Shown: positions 32,640 to 43,055 of the stretch, one piece after another | Position numbering within the stretch: the stretch's first letter is position 1 | Layout of the letters: each line of letters opens with the position of its first letter | Assembly (NCBI RefSeq): GCF_000006405.1 | Contig: NW_003205333.1 | Location: 53,494-117,493 of the forward strand | From: Perkinsus marinus ATCC 50983 | Taxonomy: Eukaryota; Perkinsozoa; Perkinsida; Perkinsidae | Direction: 5' to 3' | Length of the DNA stretch: 64,000 bases | Program-made: the position numbers and the translations under genes | Notes under the pieces: model-generated | The model's database searches: none | What the model was told of the DNA's origin: nothing | The model's input: only the letters and a program-made list of their open reading frames with translations

Positions 32640-34187
32640 ATGGCTCCTAAGAAGAGGCGTATAGCGAAAAGGTGTCCCCGATGCGCTAGAATAGTGGCCA
32701 CACGGAGTGAACGGCCATGCACCTCCTGTATGGCACGGGAAAGACGACGATTACTAGCTGAAGCTGACGATGATACTAGAGGGGAGGTTGTCGACTATTC
32801 AGAGAGTCGATCAGAAAAAGAGGGAGAAATGGCCGCCACTAGACCTGTGATTTCACTGCAGTTCACTAGGGATGTCAATGCAACAGTTGAAGCTGAGGTT
32901 AGGCCCCACGTTAGTGGGATAGATGGTTGAGAGTGGCTTTACTCAGGAAACGACACCAAACGCGGAGCCGGAATTAGAGCGGGATAGGTCCCCACGGATA
33001 GTAGAAGGAATGTAAGTAACCTCTAAGATCTCGCCCCTCCGTCGCCTTATGGCATGCTTCGTGAGTTCTCGTGCCTATGATCAGCCCGAGAGCATCTGAA
33101 CAGACACCTACTGCTAGTGATTTCGATAGAGTGTTGGCCTCTAGGGAGAGGTATAGAGCCGAGGCTGGCAGGTAGACTGTGAGGAATCGACGAATGATTT
33201 GTCGGTGGCGTGGTATAGGTTACAGGCCAAAGTGCGAGATTTGTCCGTTCGTCGAGAGCAGACAGTCGAACAGAATAAAGCGATGGATGCGACTCTGCAG
33301 GATCGAGCAAAGCAGATATCGCAAATGCAACGTGTATGGTCCTCCTGGCTAATGCTCGCTGCTGCTGAGGTATTGTTCTTCTTGTGAAGACTATAGATAA
33401 TCTTCGCTGTGCGGTGCTGCAAAGGAGATTGGATGCGGAGAAGATACGCAAGCGAGCGTGTTGGAGCCGTAATCGACTAATGAAGCGCAACGGCCAATTA
33501 ATGGAATACTCCGCTAAGTTGCTGACAACAGCTCAAGAGTTGCAAGTATTTCGTCTCGGTGTGGAATTTATTTCTCATTGTCACTTTTGCCAGGCTCAGC
33601 TGAAGGTCAGCAACGCCTCGGTGGAGGCGATCCAGGAAGCAGCAGATGACCTCTCACTCTCGGCTAGGAACTCAGTCGTTCCATCACAGGTCGCTTTATT
33701 GTTACTTCTGTTTCGGTCAAGGAGTAGCTCAGGTTGTTGATGGGCTCGTATCGACATTGCCACCGTTGCCTAGTTGGGATGATGATGAAAATGCTGAGGA
33801 AACTAACAACACCCGCGAACATAATGACGTCACAGGCGAGCATAGGAAGGATTGGTCAGCCCGCGTATTGGCGTTGTGCTTCAGAACCATCGACTTTGGG
33901 TGGTAAAGACGCACCTCAGAGACGCGTCAAGCAAGAAGAATAAGTAGCCGACAGTAATCGAGGTTTATCATTGACCTTGCTCAGAGATTGCTGTGAAGAG
34001 CACCTCCCCGACGTGCCTTGTGAGGAGTCCGTAGATAATAACGTCGAGGCTAGAGGCTAATCCTCACTATTATCATCGTTGAGCTCCATCGGGGATTCCG
34101 AAGAGGCGCGGCGTTACTAGTGTCAATGCACAGGGCATGTCGATAATCAGTTTCGATGCTTTTGATGATCAGTTCGGGGACGATTGA
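32640..34187 (+). CDS. Zinc-binding and coiled-coil protein, unknown
   Basis: It starts MAPKKRRIAKRCPRCARIVA, running into TRSERPCTSCMARERRRL (four cysteines as CPRC...CTSC, probable zinc ribbon, basic surroundings suggesting a nuclear signal). Following exons are coiled-coil: REQTVEQNKAMDATLQDRAK, LRCAVLQRRLDAEKIRKRAC, QLMEYSAKLLTTAQELQ, NASVEAIQEAADDLSLSARN. The last exon reads RRGVTSVNAQGMSIISFDAF then DDQFGDD, TGA at 34185-34187. Exons are joined by short introns (for example GTAAGTAA...GATCAG near 33012-33085). No family recognised. Confidence 0.55.
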
Positions 34188-34691
34188 GTCAGTGTCACCA
34201 CTCGCGTTATTGTACTCGTACATTTTACTCTACATCACATATGTAGATATGAATTCAAAATTGGAACTAAATTGTACCACAATATGAAGTTGGTTTATGT
34301 ATTTCATCTCTCTGGAGCTTCTCACAAGATGAGGCCAGGCTAGGAGCGCTCGAAGGTGCGGGAAAGTCAGCTCTGCGAACTTGCGGCTCTGCAGTCGTCA
34401 TTGAAACCATGACTTCGAGATAGGATAGTTTCGAGCACGCAACATTGGCCCGTTGAGGAAATGCAAGATTAAACAAGTGCGCAAGATGTGCATGCACCAT
34501 CGGATCGGCGTCGCACGACCAATGTTCAACGCTAGCTTGCGTTGCGATATGGCGCGGTATGACGAGGCGTGGCATCTCTACTGCTGGGCTTGCTTATTGG
34601 GTCCGCGGTTGAATTGAATATGTAGGGCGTTTGGGTTTTGTGTTATTATTGTCATCATCTGATCATCTTGTTTTGATATTAATACTCAACA
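34188..34691. other. Spacer upstream of the FXR-like gene
   Basis: No exon or repeat recognised. The roughly 80 bp before the start codon are T-rich. Confidence 0.4.
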
Positions 34692-36651
34692 ATGGCTGTG
34701 GAGTGTAGCACCCCGTCTACACTGTCGGGCCTAGATCGAGATAGTGTTCATCGCTATTCTCCTCTCGTTGAAATCAAGGATCAAAGTGCGCCACAGAAAT
34801 GGTACTGTGATGCATCAGCAGTAGAAGTTCCCCAAGGTGTGGTATCAGGTTTGAAGGGTATTTAGGAGACGTAGATGTGGCTAGGAAAATGGTAAGTATA
34901 GTTTCTGCTGGGGGCGGTCGTAGGCCTCGCCCTTAGATCACAGTTGCTTTCCAAGATGACATATGGGCTTCAAAGACAGTGCCAATGTCAGAGGTAAGGA
35001 TTCGGAACGCATCAATGAAATATGGAAGGATGAGTGTCAGGCACGGTTGGTGCCTCCCTTGACCAGCAAGGCGCTCAGCAATGCATATGACTACAGGCCT
35101 GAGGTGGGGGATACAGTCGAGGTAGGACGAGTGGCATCCTCTATGGGGTAATCGAATGGTCCCAGGTTCGATCCCCGGCTACGGCACATGCTCCCGCTAG
35201 TTGGTGGAGTGGCGAGATTGTCAGCATTCGAGCTGATGAATTTTTCTATGTCAAAAACACCGACTTACATGAGCCTATTATCGTGGAGCGAGGGAACCTT
35301 CGTCGGCCCGTCGGGCATCATATGGACGGAAATGACTCTGGTGGGAGTTTTAGTAAGATGGGGTCATTCAGCGTTTAAGGTTGTGATAGTAGATATTAAT
35401 AGGTCCTACGAACTTGACGGACTTGAGTTCAGAGACTGTCCAGGTCCCGAGAGTCCTCGCCGATTGGATAATGAGTGATGATGGTCAAGGCTGCCTCAAT
35501 CAAGTAGCGATCAAGTCCGGCCTTCTTAAGGTGACTCATGATGTGGCGGATTTGTGGTATGGGATCGAGTTGCTCCTTGATCAGGTAACGCCTCGAGCCG
35601 ATGCAAAGAGTGGTCCTTCGGTTACTCTAGTGGGAAGTCAGCGTGACCTTCACCGCGCTAAGCTACTACTCGATGTTCACGTGAAGCACCAGAAGGACAT
35701 CCAGAGCTTCCACGAGAAGCGGCAAGCGATGCTCGACGTATTAGCGATGCCTTCGTCACGATGGCTGTGATGATGTGGAGCACCTCAGGCACTGTCATCT
35801 CGTCGTGAGAAGTTGGAAAGCCAGGAGTCGACTACTTTCAATATCGATGCAAATTTGGTCGGCGTTATGATTGGCAAGAACGGGGCTCACATCAGTCGGG
35901 TTATCAAGGACTATGGCGTGGAGGTGAATGTAGCTGACAAGGGCACTGCTAGAGATCCTCAATCGAGGAGGGTGGTCATATACGGTCCATCAGTAGAAGC
36001 TGTTAATAAGGCTAGAGCCGAACTCGAGTACCTCGTTGAGAGGTGATAACAAGGACAGCTCCTGTATATTTTGTCATCCTCGACGCCGTTTGACCGACTC
36101 TGTTGTAGATATCCGATACCGCAAGACTGCATTGGTTGGGTTATTGGCCGTCGGTTTGCAACTCTGCATGAGATCGCAGACTCTGCTAACCTAAACTATG
36201 CAAGGCTGGAAGACACATCGCATTCTCCCTGTCTAGTCCTCTGTGGGAGGAGACAGGATCTGGATGATGCCAAGTTGTTGCTTGACAGTCATCTACAGTA
36301 TCACGACGTGTTTGAAGATATGGCTAAGGAGTCTAGAGAGCTCGGTGACGAGTTTTATCGGCTAAATGATGTACCCGATTATCAGCGAAGAGGAAAGGGC
36401 AAAGGTAAGCGACATCACCACATTAGGATGGACATGTATTCCTCTCAGGTAAAGGTAAAGGGAAAGGCAAGGGTGGTGGTGGTGGTAAAGGGCGAAGTAG
36501 AGGAAGTGGATCCTCTGATTCTACGAACTCAGCGGGTGCCGGCTGGCCCGACCGACGGAAAGGGTCGGTTGGTCAGCGAAATACTGCTTCTAGTGCTAAG
36601 AAGTGGGTTCAAGTGAAGAAGGACGTAGCGGCACCATCGGTTGCTAGCTGA
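34692..36651 (+). CDS. FMR1/FXR-like RNA-binding protein (Tudor/Agenet + KH domains)
   Basis: Start MAVECSTPSTLSGLDRDSVH. Exons spliced by eye give FEGYLGDVDVARK-ITVAFQDDIW, VPMSEARLVPP, VGDTVEVGRVASSM-GWWSGEI and ADEFFYVKNTD. Aligned with FMRP (ITVAFENNW...DVRFPPP...DEVEVYSRAN...CCWWLAKV...GEFYVIEY) this is the tandem Agenet/Tudor region. Next, ETVQVPRVLADWI...VTLVGSQRDLHRAKLLLDVH is KH0-like. IDANLVGVMIGKNGAHISRV...VVIYGPSVEAVNKARAELEY is KH1 with an intact GKNG loop. YPIPQDCIGWVIGRRFATLH...RRQDLDDAKLLLDSHLQY is KH2. The tail is Gly/Lys/Arg-rich (GKGKGGGGGKGRSRGSGSSD), ending TGA at 36649-36651. FXR proteins bind RNA and ribosomes to control translation. The KH2 loop lacks the second glycine (GRRF). 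Confidence 0.8.
35148..35200 (+). repeat. tRNA-like intron in the FXR-like gene, sense
   Basis: The intron begins GTAATCGAATGGTCCCAGG, continues TTCGATCCCCGGCTACGGCA and ends CCCGCTAG. Removing its 53 nt joins SSMG to WWSGE, matching the FXR Tudor. Confidence 0.8.
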
Positions 36652-37376
36652 TGGCAATGCTGATTAGCTGTCAAAGCCAATGTATATTTTTGCTATAGAG
36701 TACAGCCCGCCAAGATGGTGGTATATATCGTGTGTACTTTCTTGTCTCATCATGGACATTTGTTCATTTGGATGGCTCTTGTAGCTACTTTACTTGTTCG
36801 CTAGTCTCGAGATTTCTCGATTGCGAGTAGTCGTAGTGTGTAGAGCATACATATCATTACTGTGCTCTATTGGGACGAGGTTGAGAAGTATTTTTATTGA
36901 TTTATGGTCTTGAGTTTAAGAGTTCACTGCCAATGGCGATGTAGTGGAGTTGACGCGTGACGCAAGAGGCTTGCGGCAAGACAGTAATGAAAGGATTGTG
37001 GCTTTTGGTATCACACGAAATAATACCGCTGCAATCTACCCGTGTACAAAGTGAATTACGTAATGTGAAAGTTGATAAACTGGTCGTTCGATAGTCGTAA
37101 ACTCTTTGTGTGATTTGTAGCTAGAGCGTCATAGTTGTTACTCCATAAAGGAGTTCAGGCTTGAGTATTCAAGCGTTAAGCTAATGCAGCAGTCCAGCGA
37201 AGGACAACTGAGTGATCTTGTTGATGTCACCAATTCTTGTGGTTGTCAAAGGTGTTTAACAACACAGTGAGAGCGTCCACTGGCTAGCTAGTGATGTGAC
37301 TAACGCAAGATGAGCTTTCGAGAATATCACGAATGTAACACGAATAAATGGTACTTAGAGATGGTATGAGCAGAGT
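36652..37376. other. Convergent spacer between FXR-like gene and phosphatase
   Basis: No exon or element seen. It presumably holds both 3' UTRs. Confidence 0.4.
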
Positions 37377-39419
37377 TCAGAAGAAGTACTCCTCGGTGAC
37401 GCGCGTTGCTCCCAATGGTGACTGAACATATTCGTCAAGGAACCACTCGCCTAGAGAGCTCACCTGTAAGGGATTGCCATCATCATCTTCAGAGTATCCC
37501 GCTATCGTTTTAACACAGGCTTCCGCCCCAACATCGAGGCAACCGAGGTCGGCAGCGATGGAATCAAGAACGGTCTCTGACTCCGTTTCCCCTCGAGAAC
37601 TTTCCGGCGCCTATCCAAGCGTATGATGTACAGTAGGGTGTAGATGGACGACTCACCGGGCCGAAAATATTAAATCTGCGAGTGCCATTCTCGCAGATTT
37701 CCATCACACTAGCCGTGTTGCCGAATCGAAAGCAATAGTTTGGCGCCGACCAAACAGTTGATACACACCGATCAGGGAAGAGCACTTGGTAACCCTGAGC
37801 TCCACCGCATTTAAGACCCTCAAGGGTTGCTGTTAAACTTACATGCATGCAGAGTTGATGGGCTCGGACCATATGATCTAAGCCATTCATGTGTAGGAAT
37901 TTAACCGTGACATCATGGCCGAAAACATACCTAGGATAGATACAGAGGATAACAGGCGGCCGCCGTCTCACCCTGCTCCTCTAGGGGACACTGTAAAGCC
38001 GGAACCAGAGGGTAACTCCTTGTAGTCGCGGACCGATGAATTGGGTTCCTGAAATTGAGGTCCATTATACTCAAGTCATCGAACTTGCCTCACCTCAACC
38101 ACAACAGGCTCGGCGCTGTTACTCTGTACGTGCATGCTGGAGCCGTCCGGGTCAGACCTGAGCGAGAGTAGAACTTTCTCAAGAATAGGGAAGCACCTCA
38201 CCAGACGATATCGGCAAGGGGGCCTTCATGGGGAATCTCAGCAAACCGATAAAGCAGACGTAGTTGGTCCAACGTGTGCACTGATGGCGAGAGCCCGCCG
38301 TGAACCTAGATAAGAGACAATACCAACTTCTCGGCAGATTAGGAATGTCTACCGCTAGAGTTCGCCCGCCCACCACAGCGGCGACTGGAAGGTAGTCGAA
38401 CATGTCAGTGAAAGATCTCCATACACTCAGGTCGTCATTGTACTTCAGAGAGCACTCAGCGTAAAAACCATAGACCTTCGAAAAGAGGGAATCAATAACC
38501 AAGGAGTGATTATCACGTGTACTTCACCTGAGTGATCTGTCGGGACTCATGGTTGCCACGTAGAAGGCTGACACGGTCGGGATAGCGCAATTTAAGACAG
38601 CATAGTAGGGTTATAGTCTCTACACTCAGAGATCCTCGATCAACGTAGTCACCCTGAGAGCAATGGTAAACTCCAATGTTGAGTAATACACACAATGTCG
38701 AAATATATCTGTTCGCTTTCCTCAGCCCAGCTGAGGAGTTTTCTCACTGATAATAGAGGTTTACATACGCATTCGGGGGGAAACCAGTAAGGACCAAGAA
38801 GAACCTTCCAAAATTTCCCTTCAGATTTTTCGTATTGTCACCACCAACAGATGTAGTTGACCATGTGTATATTTCTCCCCACATCGAATACACAGTATAT
38901 GATACGGTCCATGATAATGATGAGAGCAGGTCGCGGATTGAACTAAATGAGCACCCGCTGGTAAATGAGAAAATTACTTACCAAAAAGAGGTAGTTCACA
39001 TCAGGTACAGGGCCGCCTACAGCCAGCAGCTCGATAACGTCATGGAACTGCCTGAGATTGCCCAGTTATTTAGTCATCTTCAACGTGGATATGCATACCC
39101 ATGAACATCACCAGCAACAGTAACAGGTGGCTGTAGTTGAAGGACGTTGGACTCTTCTACTAAAATGTCCTTTAATCGCGCACACAGCACTCGTATTTGG
39201 GGAGCTGACAGGAGCTCACACCTGATGATAATGGTCCATGAATAGCAACGACAGAGTCACGGGCTACTTCTTCGCCTTCTCGACGCATGCATCAACGTCG
39301 AACACACTACTCCGGCTGGGAAGGGAGCCTTTCAGCAACAGTCTACTGCTACTCTCGTTGTCCAACTTTGACAGTTTCTCAAATACTGTGGACTTCACCG
39401 TATTGACGTCATACGACAT
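37377..39419 (-). CDS. PP2A-family Ser/Thr phosphatase catalytic subunit with insertions
   Basis: Start [20 protein letters not shown] at 39419. The phosphatase core reads [35 protein letters not shown] (GDxHG), [14 protein letters not shown] (GDxxDRG), [14 protein letters not shown] (GNHE), [48 protein letters not shown] (RAHQ) and [16 protein letters not shown]. All metal-binding motifs of the PPP family are intact. An insert of roughly 35-40 residues sits between SDPD and SPRGAGY. An acidic extension follows the core, and the C-terminus is [11 protein letters not shown] instead of the DYFL of PP2A/PP4/PP6. An element A copy fills one intron. Closest in pattern to PP2A/PP4/PP6; exact type undecided. 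Confidence 0.87.
38692..38886 (+). mobile_element. Element A copy A4
   Basis: CAATGTCGAAATATATCTG ... CAGCTGAGGAGTTTTCTCAC ... GTAGTTGACCATGTGTATAT. In an intron of the phosphatase gene, antisense to it. Confidence 0.8.
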
Positions 39420-39660
39420 GAGTATCAACACGCATGGAAACCAACAGCTTCAACTGCTGAGCACTACTGTTACACATTCCCTCCCTCCCGAGTGACTGAC
39501 AACCCAACAATAACAACAATGACCAAGACTACCAAGTCTAGAGGCATAACTCGACAGCCACGTCTACTTGCGTTCCCTCAAACCAGCTTCAGCAGGCACG
39601 TCCTCCTTCTCCACTAATACCTAGGGGGTAGGAATAACGAATACTCAACTCGTCATGACC

Positions 39661-42635
39661 TTAGGCACGTACTCCATCTTCCTTGTCTTTAGAAGTCTCG
39701 AATATAGCTGCGGGCTTGCCTCCTCTTTTCTCATACAGAGCTTGTGCATCTTCAATGCCTCTCAGACGCTCTACAATAGCTGGATGAGTGTATTTCACCC
39801 ATGCATATCTACATACATGAAAAATAAGAGCGAGTAGTGTAGATATTCATCATCGAGAATATGGCAAGGAGTGGTAGGGGAGCCGGTGTGAAAATATATG
39901 CACATGCTCAACTACATGTGTAGGTGACATCTGTGGAAATTCCGAGGAAAATTGAGGAAATTATCATTGTTTTGTATACACTTACGCCTGAATTCATAAG
40001 TAAACTCTAAGGAGATTCCTGCACTCAGCTGAGGAAGGCCAACATTTATTGCAACACTGGGCGAACCACTGTGAAAATATATGCACATGGTCAACTACAT
40101 GATTTGGTGAAAATATGGAAATTTTCTGACAAGGATTTCTAGTAGAAATTCTCCACACTTTTACCCAAAATCGTCTATGTATTTCTATAAAACTGACGAG
40201 CTCAGTTGAGGAAACCAGGAATATATTCCCATTTTGAGGCGAGCACTCACAGTCTGTCAGGATCCATATCACCAAGATTGTCCTTCTGCAGTTTGGTCAG
40301 GGCCGTTTTCAAGTCACCACTACGACCATCATCAACTGAGAAACGGTCGGCTTGAAACTCGAATGTCCTGAGATTAAGAAAAATGATGAACACTAACTAC
40401 CAGTGGAAAAATAGGAGATAACAACCTACCTGGTTTGGACGGTCATCAGAACGTCAATAGCTTGATCGATCGGCTGCCATAGTCGGGTGAATAGCATCAA
40501 CGCCACCATCGCTGGGACCGATCCGTCAGGCATTGTAGGGAAGCCAAAGTCGCTGCATATGCAAAGGCATTGCAGGCGACGATGAGGAAGGAGTAGTATG
40601 TTACCTCAATAGTTGCACCCCATATCGCTGTACGAAGATTCCATAGGCGTACATGATGACGAACAGATGAGCACTTGCCGCTGTCATCGACTTCACCAGA
40701 TGATTATGGTACCAATGGCCGAGCTCATGTGATAACACCTAGGAAGATGATCCTTCACAGCGGCGGTCTGGCATGCCCTACCGAGAGGATCTCCTCGTGA
40801 GTTAACGTGAGGAGGGTATCAAAAAGTACGATACGTTTGCTCTTCCAAAAACCAAAGAAATAGGCGTTACTGTGGGAGGACCGTTTAGAGCCGTCAACCT
40901 GAGCGAACAATCAATCAACTGCTCTCAACATCGTATACAGGTTTTCATATACTTCGTGATTTTATTCGAAATTTTTTTACGAAATTAAATGCAATTTATG
41001 TAGTTATTTTAGAAGTGTAAGAAAATATTCACGTAATGTTGGTAACAATATGAAATTTTTAGGATTTTCTTATCGGTTTCTTATACCCTTTCACCCAGAT
41101 TCCTATGTTGGTGAAACTGCTGAGCTCAGCTGAGGAAAGTGAAAATATACTTCAACATTGGAGTTTCACCACTCGTTTTACGTGAAGTGGCGTAAAAATC
41201 CTTGAAAAACGCGATATTTACTCTATGCAGTAGTCGTGAAATATGTTTTTCATATCACTAGGGTGAAACTCCATTATCCTTTATTCCCTCCAAAGTGATA
41301 CTACTACCATAATACCTGGAAGAGTTTAGTGAGTGGGAAGTGATGGGAAGCAGCCAATGCCTCAATCTTCTCACGAAGTTGCATGTCGTGAAGTGGCTTA
41401 CAATAGATAAACTCGACGGGGAGGGCGTAGTAGTAGTAGAGACCTACTTCATATTTGTTGAACAGGGGTTGGATGACCGCAGGGTAAACGAACATCATCA
41501 CCACAACGACAACTTGGGCAAAGACCCAAACGTATCTGAAGTGAACACTAAGGACTGCTGTTACTGATGATGATGATGATCGTACACATAGAAGTATTCA
41601 CCTCCCCAACGGATCAGGTAGATAACAGGTGGGACTAGGAGAAATACAAATACCATGGAGATGATCTCGGATTTCACAAGATCTGTGATGAACCTTTGAA
41701 CAAAGAAAATGCACGACGCCTCGGTGTGGAGGGAAAATATGCACATGGTCAACTACATGTGTTGGTGATGACAATATGAAAAATCTAAGATTAAGAAATT
41801 TGGGGAATTCTATGCACCCGAATTCGTATGTATACTTCTTGAGATCAGCTGAGGAGAAGGAACATATATTCCTCCAACACTGTACTTACAGTTTAGCGGT
41901 CATCCTGTTGAAGCCATGGCGTTGCTCGATAACAAAAGTGCGGTATGCTGCTATTGGAATAGCAATAACCTGATCGCCATATAAAGTCGTCGGACCGCTT
42001 CAAGATTGCCTCTACTACATTGTTCATCCAGGATCCAACTATAAACCAGAGTATAGTACGCATATACTCATTTTCAGGGGAAACGACAGTACCTGAGGGG
42101 GGACTTCCAAACTCGAAGATGATCACAACAAGAGCCTACCAGTCCACACGAAGAGAGCGCCGGTTACTCTTAGTGTCACCCAAATGTCGAAAAGCATCTC
42201 TACAAAGGATACTAGCATTCCAAAAAAGCGCTTATCGTAGTTGTATCTGGAAACGTGGAGTAATTTCAATGGTGCTATTTCGTACTACTACTACTTCTGC
42301 GATTTCACGAAAGTTTCCTCATCGACTAAGCCTTTAACTTCATGCGGCATCTGAAGAGGAACGAAATTGAGGTTGTATCCGCTTCACGTGAAATAACGTG
42401 ACACTAAATATGGAGCATTGGATAACATACAAAACGTTATTCACTGCTCACATTTTTCACTAGTGTTTTTCATACAACGGATGAAACTCCAGTGAGCGGT
42501 TATCACCCTTACCTTAGTGCCAGCATTCTTCTTCAACTGCCTAAACTCGAGATACTCATCGATTGTGTTCTGAATGAGGACTGTACACAGCCAAGCACTT
42601 CGGAAAAAACCTGTTGCTGTTAGAAGGGACATCAT
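39661..42635 (-). CDS. STE24: CAAX prenyl protease 1 (STE24/ZMPSTE24)
   Basis: A zinc metalloprotease of the ER and nuclear membrane that cleaves farnesylated CAAX proteins. Exons in order: [20 protein letters not shown]...[152 protein letters not shown] (HEXXH); FEFQADRF (third zinc ligand Glu); [17 protein letters not shown]. The stop is at 39661-39663. All catalytic motifs are intact. Introns range from 51 nt to over 350 nt; the long ones contain elements A5-A8, B4 and B5. It lies about 240 bp upstream of the phosphatase gene, same strand. Confidence 0.92.
39883..40060 (-). mobile_element. Element A copy A5
   Basis: CCGGTGTGAAAATATATGCA at one end, GCAACACTGG at the other. The imperfect terminal inverted repeat is CCAGTGT/ACACCGG. 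In a STE24 intron. Confidence 0.85.
40066..40239 (-). mobile_element. Element A copy A6
   Basis: CACTGTGAAAATATATGCAC ... GACGAGCTCAGTTGAGGAAA ... GGAATATATTCCCATTTTG. Lies head-to-tail with A5 in the same intron. Confidence 0.8.
41014..41160 (-). mobile_element. Element A copy A7
   Basis: Diverged body; well-kept end GCTGAGCTCAGCTGAGGAAA ... CTTCAACATTGG. It directly abuts B4. Confidence 0.7.
41159..41273 (+). mobile_element. Element B copy B4
   Basis: TGGAGTTTCACCACTCG ... CTAGGGTGAAACTCCA; in a STE24 intron. Confidence 0.88.
41722..41882 (-). mobile_element. Element A copy A8
   Basis: CGGTGTGGAGGGAAAATATG ... AGATCAGCTGAGG ... CCTCCAACACTG. On the gene strand the intron is GTAAGTA directly followed by CAGTGTTGG. 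Confidence 0.85.
42368..42491 (+). mobile_element. Element B copy B5, diverged
   Basis: GCTTCACGTGAAATAACGTG ... TTTTTCACTAGTGTTTTTC ... GGATGAAACTCCA; in the first STE24 coding intron. Confidence 0.65.
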
Positions 42636-42700
42636 CTATAAACCTAATGTGATGATCATACACCCAGGTTCGATCCCCGGTATCGACATCCAACACAAAA
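42636..42700 (+). repeat. tRNA-like sequence just upstream of STE24, antisense to it
   Basis: ACCCAGGTTCGATCCCCGG lies about 30 nt from a TTTATAG acceptor that immediately precedes the STE24 ATG on the minus strand. Probably an intron in the 5' leader. Confidence 0.55.
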
Positions 42701-43055
42701 CCCATACTCCTAAACAATTATGAAATGCAGTCCGCGTATTCTCCACTAGTGGAAACCACAGCTAATAAGCGATCTCCACTACAGTGACGACCATCGCTGC
42801 TACCTTAGGTCCATACCTGTTGCCTTATTACTACCCCTTAGGTATCGGTTGTCCCCTCCAACATACCCCTTGTTGATCTCCGAAAGTGTCACGGCTTACC
42901 ACCCCGAGCTGCTTCTGGTGCTGACTCCTTCGTGCATCTGCATAACATACCCCTCCCCGCTCGGCAGCCAACTCAAACACAAATCCATCTAGCTACAACA
43001 TTGACGACGATGATGGTGATGCACATGACATGTAGGGATATATTCAACACCAGCT

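Noticed and set aside
35160-35190. A working tRNA gene at the FXR-like intron
   Set aside because: Only the T-arm and part of the acceptor are present; no D-arm or anticodon arm can be paired.
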